DNA of 6,577 bases. Origin: Candidatus Aminicenantota bacterium. Lineage in GTDB: Bacteria > Acidobacteriota > UBA6911 > RPQK01 > JAJDTT01. The notes under the pieces are model-generated. The model was not told where the DNA came from. It ran no database searches and was given only the letters and a program-made list of their open reading frames with translations. A program made the translations under genes and the position numbers. Positions 1-6,382 of this stretch are shown here, piece after piece (within the stretch, counting starts at the first letter, position 1; each line of letters opens with the position of its first letter). The DNA is taken from positions 1-6,577 of the forward strand of contig JAPOYZ010000202.1 in the NCBI GenBank assembly GCA_026706325.1, in the 5' to 3' direction.

Positions 1-117
1 CTGCTCCGCTCGTAGCAGGTGGGCGTCGGCAGCGATCTCCGGAGGTATTTGGGCTAGCGTCAGGGTGGATCCCAACAACAATAAGGGAATGAGAATTCTC
101 AGGAAAATGGTGCGCAT
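1..117 (-). CDS. 5' end of an exported protein (signal peptide), cut by the window edge
   Basis: The minus strand has an ATG at 117-115 followed by 39 open codons that run off the window. The translation begins MRTIFLRILIPLLLLGS and continues TLTLAQIPPEIAADAHLLRAEQ. This is a textbook Sec signal peptide: two arginines in the first seven residues, a leucine/isoleucine core at about residues 8-20, and a likely signal peptidase I site after LTLA (residue 22). An AGGAG at 129-125 lies 7 bases before the ATG, which fixes the start. The mature N-terminus (EIAADAHLLRAEQ) is helical and resembles the start of a tetratricopeptide-like protein, but too little is present to name a family. It points away from the rest of the window and probably belongs to a separate transcription unit to the left. 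The gene call is fairly secure; the function is unknown. Confidence 0.75.
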   Translation of the reverse strand, partial: MRTIFLRILIPLLLLGSTLTLAQIPPEIAADAHLLRAEQ

Positions 118-349
118 GGAGATTCTCCTATTTCGGTTCTCTGAAGGCAGATGTCCGAATCGGATCGATAATACCAACGCGATCGTGAGGATAGGAAGAT
201 TTCCCAGCAGAGTTCGTAATGGCGTCGCCCGAGGCGGTCTCTAAAGTTCCGGACATGTCCTTACTCGGTCGTCCGGTGTCGTTCCGGTTCGGCGAGCTAC
301 GGAGAATAAAGATAAGCGATCCTTAGCCTGGGCACACAATTATGGCGTG

Positions 350-377
350 ATTATATGTCCATAAACTAAACTTCAAA
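350..377 (-). promoter_or_regulatory. Candidate sigma70-type promoter for the left-edge exported-protein gene
   Basis: Read on the minus strand, a perfect TATAAT lies at 355-350. A TTGAAG (376-371, 15-base spacing) or TTTGAA (377-372, 16-base spacing) stands in the -35 position. Transcription would begin near 343 and give a leader of about 225 bases before the ATG at 117. The surrounding 335-380 is the most AT-rich part of this gap, which supports a promoter. A second, closer -10-like hexamer, TATTAT (173-168, minus), has no good -35. Assignment rests on hexamer matches only. Confidence 0.35.
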
Positions 378-391
378 GACATTCTGTGACA

Positions 392-417
392 AAAGGAGGA
401 TGCATAGTTTCTCCTTT
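392..417. other. Short inverted repeat with AAAGGAG / CTCCTTT arms
   Basis: AAAGGAG (392-398) and CTCCTTT (411-417) form a perfect 7-base-pair stem around a 12-base loop that contains the palindrome ATGCAT. On the minus strand the stem runs straight into TTTTG, so it could be a weak terminator for transcripts coming from the methyltransferase gene. The stem is AT-rich and the gene ends about 350 bases upstream. The arms also look like a Shine-Dalgarno sequence and its complement, but no convincing gene starts here: the ATG at 400 directly abuts AGGAGG and opens only 14 codons. The structure is visible; the role is undetermined. Confidence 0.3.
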
Positions 418-632
418 AGGAACGCACTCCCGTTGGCCGGTTAGATGTTCCCGACTGATCTATAGGATCGCGGTCTAGGATTCGGGCTGGGTCCGGGTCG
501 AAGCTCACGGATTCTGCAGCCATGTGGTAACGCTGCTGGGGTGATGCGCTGGACCCAACAGACTTTCTTAAGGTCAGGCTTGAGAAAAGCATTACGAGGT
601 TGAGTCACTCGCTGGCCAGGCCCGTCCGCTAA

Positions 633-755
633 GACGAGGCGCCCGAACTGTTTTCCCTGGAGCTCTATCCTGAGTTCGACTTGGAGCGCTTGATCGCCAT
701 GGCCAAACCGGTCCGGGTGGAACAGTGCTATGAGGCGTCGGATTCTGGGAATTGA
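633..755 (+). pseudogene. Decayed transposase fragment (IS4/IS701-like C-terminal region)
   Basis: On the plus strand, the frame from 633 to the TGA at 753-755 reads DEAPELFSLELYPEF, then DLERLIAMAKPVRVEQCYEA, then SDSGN. DDE transposases of the IS4/IS701 type carry a similar segment around the catalytic glutamate, roughly LERLVxLAKxRWxVEQxYExxK, followed by ELGLD. Here LERLIAMAK and VEQCYE fit, but the RW is replaced by PV and the frame closes soon after. An alternative frame then gives LGIE (745-756), as a small deletion before the ELGLD motif would produce. A TAA at 630-632 closes the frame on the 5' side, and no start codon, terminal repeats or other transposase motif are visible. The match is from recalled family consensus, not an alignment, so it is a suggestion. 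The rest of 118-766 shows no gene. Confidence 0.33.
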
Positions 756-766
756 GGTTACGGCGA

Positions 767-1774
767 TTAAGCGCCACCGATCCCTATAACCACCGGCCGC
801 ATGGCGCTGATGTGCTCGGGCCCCGAGGCGCAACAACCTCCGATAATCTGCGCTCCCATCCCTTTCCAGGTCAGTGCGAACTCGGCCATCCGAGAGGGAT
901 AGTATTCGGCATTTTGCAGTACGTCCGGACCCGAGCTGGGCTTCTGGTTGGTCAGCATGGGACCGTTGACGATGGGGCCGGTGGGGTTGTAGCCCAGGTT
1001 GGGATAAGCCCCGACCGGACCGGAGAAAGCCGGCCGCAGCCGGGGCAATCCGGCTGAGATTGCCTCCGGGTTGCTGCACATCAGCAGGATCGCTCCCACG
1101 GGACGCCCCTCCAGAGTCTCGGTCAGATCCTCCAGGAGTTCGCCGTATTGCATGGTGCCGTCCGGCCGGATGTGCCGAATGCCCAGAAACACCGTTGCAC
1201 CCGTCTCGGAACAGGCGTCAACGGCAGTCAGCGCATCCTCGATGAAGCCCACGTACTCGGCCTGGATCAAATCCACTCCCATCTCGACCAAGAGCCTGGC
1301 GTGTTCCGCCCACTCCTGGAAACAGGCCTCTCGCCCCATTTGCCGGGTGTCGGATCCCGGGCTGGATTCCGGCGGCCCCTGCAACGTGGGAGCCGCGATT
1401 CCCCCGGCCACGTAGGCCGCGGGGTTGAGGTTGTCCCGGGCCTTCAGCGCATTCTCGGCGGCCGCCCGCGCATAACGTCTCCACTCCCGGCCCAGCCCGC
1501 ACCGCTCCAGCCGGGTCGGCGACGTCCAGAAGTTGTTGCTGGTGACAATGTCGGCTCCAACGCGCAGGTAATCTTGATGGACCTGTTGCACGACGTCGGC
1601 GAATTCGATGTTCGCGGTCGCCGACCAGGCCTTCAGGCCGTCCTTCGCTCCCACGAGGACATCGACGCCGCGTCTTTGCAGTTCGGAACCGGTGCCACCG
1701 TCCAGGAGCAGCGATTGACCCTCGTTCAACCTGTCCAGGATGGGAGGTCTGCGCATGGATCCAGTCGGGTACAC
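767..1774 (-). CDS. Homocysteine S-methyltransferase family protein
   Basis: This 335-residue cytoplasmic protein belongs to the zinc-dependent homocysteine S-methyltransferase family, whose members move a methyl group from a donor such as S-methylmethionine or a betaine to homocysteine, making methionine. It shows the family hallmarks in order: DGGTGSEL at residues 25-32, TSNNF at 78-82, AGGIAAPT at 123-130, QAEY at 171-174, Cys233 in LLMCSN, AYPNLGY at 256-262, and the C-terminal GGCCAS with Cys314-Cys315. Cys233, Cys314 and Cys315 are the expected zinc ligands, so the enzyme looks intact. The length is normal for the single-domain form (about 300-340). The longest frame starts at a GTG (1774-1772); an ATG at codon 7 (1756-1754) is a reasonable alternative, and neither has a strong ribosome binding site. 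The methyl donor cannot be deduced. It is transcribed divergently from the propeller gene, and nothing nearby shares its pathway. Confidence 0.9.
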   Translation of the reverse strand: MYPTGSMRRPPILDRLNEGQSLLLDGGTGSELQRRGVDVLVGAKDGLKAWSATANIEFADVVQQVHQDYLRVGADIVTSNNFWTSPTRLERCGLGREWRRYARAAAENALKARDNLNPAAYVAGGIAAPTLQGPPESSPGSDTRQMGREACFQEWAEHARLLVEMGVDLIQAEYVGFIEDALTAVDACSETGATVFLGIRHIRPDGTMQYGELLEDLTETLEGRPVGAILLMCSNPEAISAGLPRLRPAFSGPVGAYPNLGYNPTGPIVNGPMLTNQKPSSGPDVLQNAEYYPSRMAEFALTWKGMGAQIIGGCCASGPEHISAMRPVVIGIGGA

Positions 1775-1868
1775 GGTAGGTCCCAGAATATCACTACGAT
1801 TTCAGGTACGTACGCCGGAACCCGAAGGGCAGGTCGTCAACACTTTCCATTCCACCACTGCTCTGCGA

Positions 1869-1893
1869 AATAATGGGGGACAAACCAGGAGAG
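1869..1893 (+). promoter_or_regulatory. Ribosome binding site and possible -10 for the propeller gene
   Basis: AGGAGAG at 1887-1893 sits 7 bases before the ATG at 1901 and supports that start over the in-frame ATG at 1907. AATAAT at 1869-1874 matches five of six -10 positions; TTTCCA at 1844-1849 is a poor -35 at 19-base spacing. If used, the leader would be only about 20 bases. The divergent methyltransferase gene has a TTGACG on the minus strand (1840-1835) but no matching -10. The ribosome binding site is solid; the promoter is tentative. Confidence 0.45.
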
Positions 1894-1900
1894 ACCTGCC

Positions 1901-4501
1901 ATGGAGATGAAGAGTCCTGTATTTGAGAATTTGGTCCGGATCGGCATCTGCGTCGGCATCGCCGCTTCGCTGGCCACCGTGGTTCCCGCCCTGCCCCGCG
2001 CTCTGCTGCGCCAGGAGTTGGAGACGTCGATCCGGAAGTGGATCGTGCGGGATCGCCAGGGCAACTACGTCCTCTTGTCGCCACAGCATGGTTCCGGAAA
2101 CCGTGGCGGATTCGCTCTGCGGATGTCCCAGGGCTCGTCGCCGGAATCTTTGGACGATTTCGGATCGTCATATCCTCTGGAACCGCCGTTGAAAGAGCGC
2201 GGTGTCCTCATCAGCGCCGGAATCAGTCTGGATCGTCACGATCGCATCCATCTGGTCTGGAGCACCGTGACCGGACTCACCGGAGTTGCCATCGTGGATT
2301 TTCCCGGCGCCGACGGCACTGATCTGGTCTGGAGAAATCCCCAGACCAACTCTCCCGGAGCGCTGGTCCTGGCAGACGAGTACTCAAGGATCGGGGACAT
2401 CGCGACGGCAGTAGACGGAAGCGTCTGGTTCACCTGGACCGAGTCGATAACGGATCGCCAGGCGTCGATCCATCTGGGCCGTGTCCATGACGGCAGTTTG
2501 TCGTCCTGGCGCATCGCCCGCGGCGATGGCCTGTTTCCGGCCAGCCTTTTCCTGGATGAGCAGAAGCGTTTCCATCTGGGCTGGCACGACATCTACGAGG
2601 AGTCGTACTACGCTTCGGGGCGGCTGGACCAGTTGGACGACCCTAAGGCGGCGAGGGTCGCCCGCCTGCCGGGCCGCGCCTTCCAACCGGTCCTGACCCG
2701 GACTCAAGGACGGACACTGGCCGTCTACGAGGACACCTATTCCCACCTGATGACCGTTCTTCCCGAAGAGGCATCCCCGCGGGCCGCGCCCCTGACCCCG
2801 TCCCGGCCACGCTTCGCCTGGCACACCTTCCACTCGCCCCAATTTGCCCTGGACCGGTATGGCGTGGCCTGGTTGTTCTTCGTGGACAGCGCCCGCCAAC
2901 ATGTCTTTCGCACCCGGTGGCTGGGCGAGGACTGGGGTCCCGTCCATAACACAGCCAAACTGACCCGGAATTCGCCCCGCTTTGAAGACAACCATCTCGC
3001 CATCGAACGTCTCGCCGTGGAGACGGGCATGGGCGAGGGGGAGCCGGGAATCAAGATTCTGGTGACCCATGGGGATCAACAGGTCCTTCGTTCCGTTCCT
3101 GTCCCCTCGCTGGAGGCGTCTCCCGGAAAGAAGGTTCTCTTTCTGGATCTGGCGGAGGTGCAGGCGTTGGAGAATCTCCGCCTGCGGGTGAACCAGGCGC
3201 AGAAACACCCCGGGAATCCCGTCATCCAGGCCGGCGAGGAGGGCGATCCGGATGTCCACGGAGCCGGGAACTTCCTGCGAGTACTGAAGGAAGATGGCGT
3301 CTATCGCATGTGGTATTCCACCATGCGGCGGGATCGCAGCATTCCCTGGTGGGAATGGTATGGAGCGGGCTATGCGGAGAGCACGGACGGTTACCGCTTC
3401 CGGAAAAAGGAACTGGTCCGGAACACCCCCTATGTTCCCATGGTCCTCAAGGACGCGAACGCTCGGAATCCCAACCGCCGCTACAAGCTCCTCAAATTCC
3501 CGACCCACGGCAGCCGGGCCCAGGCCGCTCGGGCCGGCCGCTACAATCCGTGGCAGGAGACCAACACCGGCACCCTGTCGACCTCGCGGGACGGGATCGA
3601 ATGGACTCCAGAACCGGCCATCATGTTTTTTCCCGGGGGGCGGCCTTTTTCCGTCATACCCCAGTCGGTCCTCTACGATCCGGAGGAGAAAGATCCCGAC
3701 AAACGCTACAAGGCATACGGATTCTCGTCTCTGAACCTGGCTCGCCGAGGCGGCGGTTACGCCTACAGTCCAGACGCCTACCACTGGACGGCCCATCCCG
3801 ACAACCCCATGCTCGATCCCTTCGCCCGGGCGATCCCCGTGGTGAGAGGCGGCAAGGTGGAGCAGATTCACGACTGGGTGGTCTGGAAGGATGGGGACTA
3901 CTACCTCTCCCTCTACCAGTATCAGCACAACGGACGGGAGCTGGACCTGGAGCTGGCGTTCAGCCGGGACGGGGAGAACTTCGTCTTCGTGGACCCGGGT
4001 CGGAAGGTGGTGCCTTCGGGCGCGGCAGGGGATTGGGACTGCGACCATCTCGCTCCCTCTCTGCCTTTGGTGGACGACCGGGAGATCAAGGTCTACTACG
4101 GAGCGATCTGCGGCGAGGGGACACGCGGGGAGAGGCGCTCGGGCGGAGTCGCGGTCTTGAGGCTCGACGGGTATACCCGCTTGGAGCTGAAAGAACCGGG
4201 AAGGGGCGCCACGTTGACCACCATCCCGGTTAGTCCGGCCGGGGCATCCCAGCTTTTTGTCAATGCGGATTGCGGAGACGGAGGCACTATTCTGACGGAG
4301 TTGCTGGATCCCGAGAGTGGCAGGCCGCTACCCGGGTTCCACCGGTCTGACAGCGTGCCTTTTCGCGGCAATACCGTGTCCCACCGGATGAGCTGGACGG
4401 GGGGCAGGAGTCTTTCCGACGTGGATCGCACGTTTCAGGTGCGCTTTCATCTCGTCGGGTCCGAGGGATACCCACACCTCTATTCCTTCAGCTTCAAGTA
4501 G
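1901..4501 (+). CDS. Exported double beta-propeller protein (BNR/sialidase-like plus GH32/GH43-like) with C-terminal beta-sandwich
   Basis: This 866-residue protein opens with a hydrophobic segment at residues 11-31 (VRIGICVGIAASLATVV), a signal peptide or membrane anchor, so the bulk should lie outside the cytoplasm. Residues 45-400 carry a motif recurring about every 50 residues, an aspartate/glycine turn followed by an aromatic strand: LDRHDRIHLVW (110-120), VDGSVWFTW (171-179), LDEQKRFHLGW (218-228), QGRTLAVYED (269-278), LDRYGVAWLFF (317-327). That suggests a BNR/sialidase-like propeller. From HPGNPVI (436-442) a second propeller starts, resembling GH32/GH43-type five-bladed folds, with Asp-box-like STDGYRF (494), SRDGIEW (562), SPDAYHW (623) and SRDGENF (688). 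Residues 753-866 (RLDGYTRLE to YSFSFK) look like the beta-sandwich that closes similar Planctomycetes-type proteins. Glycoside binding or hydrolysis is plausible, but I cannot assign catalytic residues or a substrate. The M19 gene follows 63 bases downstream and may be co-transcribed. Confidence 0.75.
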   Translation: MEMKSPVFENLVRIGICVGIAASLATVVPALPRALLRQELETSIRKWIVRDRQGNYVLLSPQHGSGNRGGFALRMSQGSSPESLDDFGSSYPLEPPLKERGVLISAGISLDRHDRIHLVWSTVTGLTGVAIVDFPGADGTDLVWRNPQTNSPGALVLADEYSRIGDIATAVDGSVWFTWTESITDRQASIHLGRVHDGSLSSWRIARGDGLFPASLFLDEQKRFHLGWHDIYEESYYASGRLDQLDDPKAARVARLPGRAFQPVLTRTQGRTLAVYEDTYSHLMTVLPEEASPRAAPLTPSRPRFAWHTFHSPQFALDRYGVAWLFFVDSARQHVFRTRWLGEDWGPVHNTAKLTRNSPRFEDNHLAIERLAVETGMGEGEPGIKILVTHGDQQVLRSVPVPSLEASPGKKVLFLDLAEVQALENLRLRVNQAQKHPGNPVIQAGEEGDPDVHGAGNFLRVLKEDGVYRMWYSTMRRDRSIPWWEWYGAGYAESTDGYRFRKKELVRNTPYVPMVLKDANARNPNRRYKLLKFPTHGSRAQAARAGRYNPWQETNTGTLSTSRDGIEWTPEPAIMFFPGGRPFSVIPQSVLYDPEEKDPDKRYKAYGFSSLNLARRGGGYAYSPDAYHWTAHPDNPMLDPFARAIPVVRGGKVEQIHDWVVWKDGDYYLSLYQYQHNGRELDLELAFSRDGENFVFVDPGRKVVPSGAAGDWDCDHLAPSLPLVDDREIKVYYGAICGEGTRGERRSGGVAVLRLDGYTRLELKEPGRGATLTTIPVSPAGASQLFVNADCGDGGTILTELLDPESGRPLPGFHRSDSVPFRGNTVSHRMSWTGGRSLSDVDRTFQVRFHLVGSEGYPHLYSFSFK

Positions 4502-4551
4502 GATTCCCGAATCCGGTTTCCCGATCCGGTCCCTCCGGAGGTTGGGGTTGG

Positions 4552-4557
4552 TATCCT
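4552..4557 (+). promoter_or_regulatory. Possible -10 element placed for a leaderless dipeptidase transcript
   Basis: TATCCT ends 7 bases before the ATG at 4565, the spacing expected if transcription starts on or next to the initiation codon. There is no Shine-Dalgarno at normal distance; the nearest, GGAGG at 4537-4541 inside the palindrome CCTCCGGAGG, is 23 bases away. No good -35 is seen. The alternative is translation coupled to the upstream gene. The placement is visible; the function is inferred. Confidence 0.3.
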
Positions 4558-4564
4558 TGCCCGC

Positions 4565-5599
4565 ATGACTTCCACTCTGTCCGCGGAAACGATCCTCCGA
4601 GACTCGATCGTCGTCGACGCCCACGGCCATATGTTGGACATGGCCGCCAATTCGCGCCGGCGACTGCATGAGTCTCTTGGCGGGCTCACCGACGTGCCGC
4701 TGATGCGCGCCGGCGGCGTCACCGCCCAGTTGACCGCCTGCTGGATGCCCGATGTGCGGATCGGCGGACCCCACGGCAGCCGGCAGCCGTTTCGGGATCT
4801 CATGAGGATGGTGGATTACGTGCATCGGGAGTTGGATGGTGAAGCGGGGGATCACGTGGTTCTGGCACGGACCGCGGGGGACATCGAGGGTGCGGCGGCG
4901 GGGTCGAAGGCCGCCTTGGTGTTGGGACTCGAGGGCGGCGACGCGCTCCGGGGAGAATTGGGACGGCTCCGGGAGCTTTACGAGGCCGGTCTGCGCCATG
5001 TCTGCCTCGTCCATGAGGGACGGAACGCGATGGGCGTGGCGGCGCAGGTCTGGGAGGATTCGACCATGCGGGTCTACGAACCCGGGATCGATCCTCCGGG
5101 AGGACTGAGTGACGCGGGCAGGCGGATCGTCCGGGAGATGAACCGGTTGGGCATGCTGGTGGACGTTACCCACATGGTGGAGGAGAGCTTTTGGGAGACG
5201 CTGGAGGTCTCGTCCGCGCCGGTGGTTGCTTCCCATGGAAATGCTCGTTCACTGCGGGATACCGTGAGGTACCTGACCAATGAGCAGATCGGGGCGGTGG
5301 CGGAAACCGGGGGGATGGTTTGTCCGAGTCCGTTTCCCCTGGGGCCCACGCGGGAGCGGCCGAGTTTGGAGATGATGCTCCGGCATGTCGACTACATGGT
5401 CCGGCTGGTGGGGCCTGACCATGTTGGTTTCGGGACCGATTTTTTGGACCAGACGGGGGCGCGGCCTGCCGGGTTTGGGGATATTGGGGAGACTCCGCGG
5501 GTTGCGGAGGGGCTGTTGGAACTTGGTTACGCAGCCGGGGAGATTCGGCAGATTATGGGTGGTAATTTTTTGCGGGTGTTTCGGCGGGTGGCGGGTTGA
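4565..5599 (+). CDS. Peptidase M19 (membrane dipeptidase / renal dipeptidase family)
   Basis: This 344-residue protein is a zinc metallopeptidase of family M19, TIM-barrel enzymes that cleave dipeptides and often tolerate D-amino acids at the C-terminal side. Motifs run in family order: DAHGH (18-22), LEGGD (122-126) with the bridging glutamate Glu123, LVHEGRN (148-154) with substrate-binding His150, GGLSDAGRRIVREMNRLGML (179-198), DVTH (200-203), ASHGNAR (222-228), Arg235 at the position that holds the substrate carboxylate, GFGTDF (288-293) with Asp292, and the C-terminal GGNFLRVF (332-339). Candidate metal ligands are His20, Glu123, His203 and His224. The usual first motif is His-x-Asp; here it is His-Gly-His, so His22 replaces the aspartate. 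There is no signal peptide or lipobox, so it is probably cytoplasmic despite the family name. The ATG at 4565 is the only plausible start: no in-frame start occurs just upstream. The substrate is unknown. Confidence 0.9.
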   Translation: MTSTLSAETILRDSIVVDAHGHMLDMAANSRRRLHESLGGLTDVPLMRAGGVTAQLTACWMPDVRIGGPHGSRQPFRDLMRMVDYVHRELDGEAGDHVVLARTAGDIEGAAAGSKAALVLGLEGGDALRGELGRLRELYEAGLRHVCLVHEGRNAMGVAAQVWEDSTMRVYEPGIDPPGGLSDAGRRIVREMNRLGMLVDVTHMVEESFWETLEVSSAPVVASHGNARSLRDTVRYLTNEQIGAVAETGGMVCPSPFPLGPTRERPSLEMMLRHVDYMVRLVGPDHVGFGTDFLDQTGARPAGFGDIGETPRVAEGLLELGYAAGEIRQIMGGNFLRVFRRVAG

Positions 5600-5619
5600 A
5601 GCGAGGTGGCCGTTGGGGA

Positions 5620-5730
5620 TTGTATAGTGGGGACTCCGTCCCCCCTGCCCCCCTGACCGGCGACAGGAAAGTCGCTCCCAATCGGCGGCAAGAAAGCCGC
5701 CGCTCCCGGCGACAGGAAAGTCGCCGCTCC
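5620..5730. repeat. Hairpin repeat array, copy 1 (three 24-base units plus a G/C hairpin)
   Basis: A leading hairpin at 5626-5646 (GGGGAC, loop TCC, GTCCCC) is followed by a C-rich stretch and three related units. The full unit is 24 bases: a 7-base arm, a 6-base loop, the complementary arm, and CTCC. Unit 2 (5683-5706) has arms CGGCGGC and GCCGCCG with loop AAGAAA. Unit 3 (5707-5730) has arms CGGCGAC and GTCGCCG with loop AGGAAA. Unit 1 (5658-5678) matches unit 3 but lacks CCG in its second arm. The array begins 20 bases after the dipeptidase stop, and its last base is the last base of the stop codon of the convergent small gene. It could act as a two-way transcript end or stabiliser. There is no T-tract, so it is not a classical intrinsic terminator. 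Confidence 0.9.
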
Positions 5731-6080
5731 TACGGGGCCGTGAGTGTTCTGTAGAGTTCACCAAATATCGGTATGGCCAAGAGTAGGATCAGGAGCCAGA
5801 TCACGCGCAACATCACGACACGCAGATCGTCGATTTGGGTCGTATTCGCTGCGATTTGGACAGTCTGAACGTCAATCGTGGCTCTTGTTTTTGCCGCCTG
5901 GGCCTCCATTCGGGCGCCCAGCTCCTCCATCTTGGCGTCGATCTTCGCATGGAGTTCCGCGCCCTGTTCCTCGATCTTGGTCTCGAGGGCCGTCCACTGA
6001 GCTTCCTTGCGGGCGTCCAGCTCCTCCGCCTTGGCAAGGGTCTCAGGGGTTGTCACGTTACTTTCTGTCCAGTCCAGCAC
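5730..6080 (-). CDS. Small coiled-coil protein with C-terminal transmembrane segment
   Basis: The 116-residue product has no family I can name. Residues 13-88 are rich in Ala, Glu, Lys, Gln and Leu with heptad-like spacing (for example ALETKIEEQGAEL, AKIDAKMEELGARMEAQ), as in a long coiled coil. A hydrophobic stretch at about 89-107 (VMLRVIWLLILLLAIPIFG) would cross the membrane and leave a tail of under ten residues, so the protein looks tail-anchored with the coiled coil in the cytoplasm. Similar short proteins are common hypotheticals and are sometimes annotated as apolipoprotein-like because of the amphipathic helix. The longest frame starts at GTG (6080-6078), just after an in-frame stop at 6092-6090; a GTG at codon 9 (6056-6054) is possible, and neither has a clear ribosome binding site. 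The stop overlaps the end of hairpin array 1. Clean coding architecture makes it likely real, with start and function uncertain. Confidence 0.65.
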   Translation of the reverse strand: MLDWTESNVTTPETLAKAEELDARKEAQWTALETKIEEQGAELHAKIDAKMEELGARMEAQAAKTRATIDVQTVQIAANTTQIDDLRVVMLRVIWLLILLLAIPIFGELYRTLTAP

Positions 6081-6147
6081 GCACCCAATTCAAACCAATC
6101 CGCTGGTGGGAACGATCCTCCGCCGTTGGTGGAAGGCCGTTTACAAC

Positions 6148-6167
6148 TAGCAATTCTTAGCAATTCT
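6148..6167. repeat. Perfect 10-base tandem duplication upstream of the coiled-coil gene
   Basis: TAGCAATTCT occurs twice in direct succession (6148-6157 and 6158-6167), about one helical turn apart. Just beyond, TTCCAG occurs three times (6170-6175, 6188-6193, 6203-6208). These lie 70-130 bases upstream of the small minus-strand gene, where a binding site could be expected. They may equally be chance slippage. Confidence 0.5.
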
Positions 6168-6223
6168 CGTTCCAGAAGCGATACTCATTCCAGACAGCAC
6201 TATTCCAGTGGATTCGGGGCTTT

Positions 6224-6250
6224 CGACAACCGTGTCGCAGCGGTTTGTCG
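6224..6250. other. Imperfect inverted repeat
   Basis: CGACAACCG (6224-6232) pairs with CGGTTTGTCG (6241-6250) around an 8-base loop, giving nine base pairs with one bulged T. It lies in the 6081-6369 gap, where I find no gene. It could be a hairpin or an operator in the upstream region of the small gene; nothing in the sequence decides this. Confidence 0.3.
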
Positions 6251-6301
6251 CGTCACTACCGGGAAAGAGGTCACGTTGCGGTGGAACAAAAACGAGGAAC
6301 T

Positions 6302-6382
6302 GGGAGTGGGAGGGGACACCTTGGGATGAGGCTTGGGAGACTGGGTGATTGGGGCGGCGGGGTAGGGGGTTGTAGAGGGGGG
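6302..6382 (+). other. Dense G-tract region with quadruplex potential
   Basis: Ten runs of three or more Gs lie within 81 bases of the plus strand: 6302-6304, 6308-6310, 6312-6315, 6323-6325, 6335-6337, 6343-6345, 6351-6354, 6359-6362, 6365-6369 and 6377-6382. Most are separated by one to nine bases, so several four-run quadruplexes are possible. The tract runs directly into hairpin array 2, and no coding signal is seen in it. Confidence 0.55.

Noticed and set aside
128..256. 42-residue minus-strand frame just upstream of the exported-protein gene
   Set aside because: The AAGGA is only one base from its ATG, the product has no recognisable features, and it occupies what looks like the leader of the signal-peptide gene. 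Not enough support to call it a gene.
219..326. 35-residue plus-strand frame in the left gap
   Set aside because: No ribosome binding site, no recognisable sequence, and length expected by chance.
151..360. ATGTCC at 151, 255 and 355, roughly 100 bases apart
   Set aside because: A hexamer recurring three times in 200 bases is not strong, the spacing is not exact, and flanking bases differ.
441..1079. Long minus-strand open frame overlapping the 3' end of the methyltransferase gene
   Set aside because: It runs in another frame of a gene with clear family motifs, its product is rich in Arg, Pro and Gly with no recognisable domain, and it has no ribosome binding site. It is a high-GC shadow.
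2384..4048. 554-codon open frame antisense to the propeller gene
   Set aside because: It has no domain, no ribosome binding site and the low-complexity composition of a reverse-strand shadow, while the plus-strand product has clear propeller motifs.
5626..5646. Classical intrinsic terminator after the dipeptidase gene
   Set aside because: The hairpin is strong (GGGGAC with GTCCCC) but is followed by C-runs, not a T-tract, so only a general 3'-end role can be suggested.
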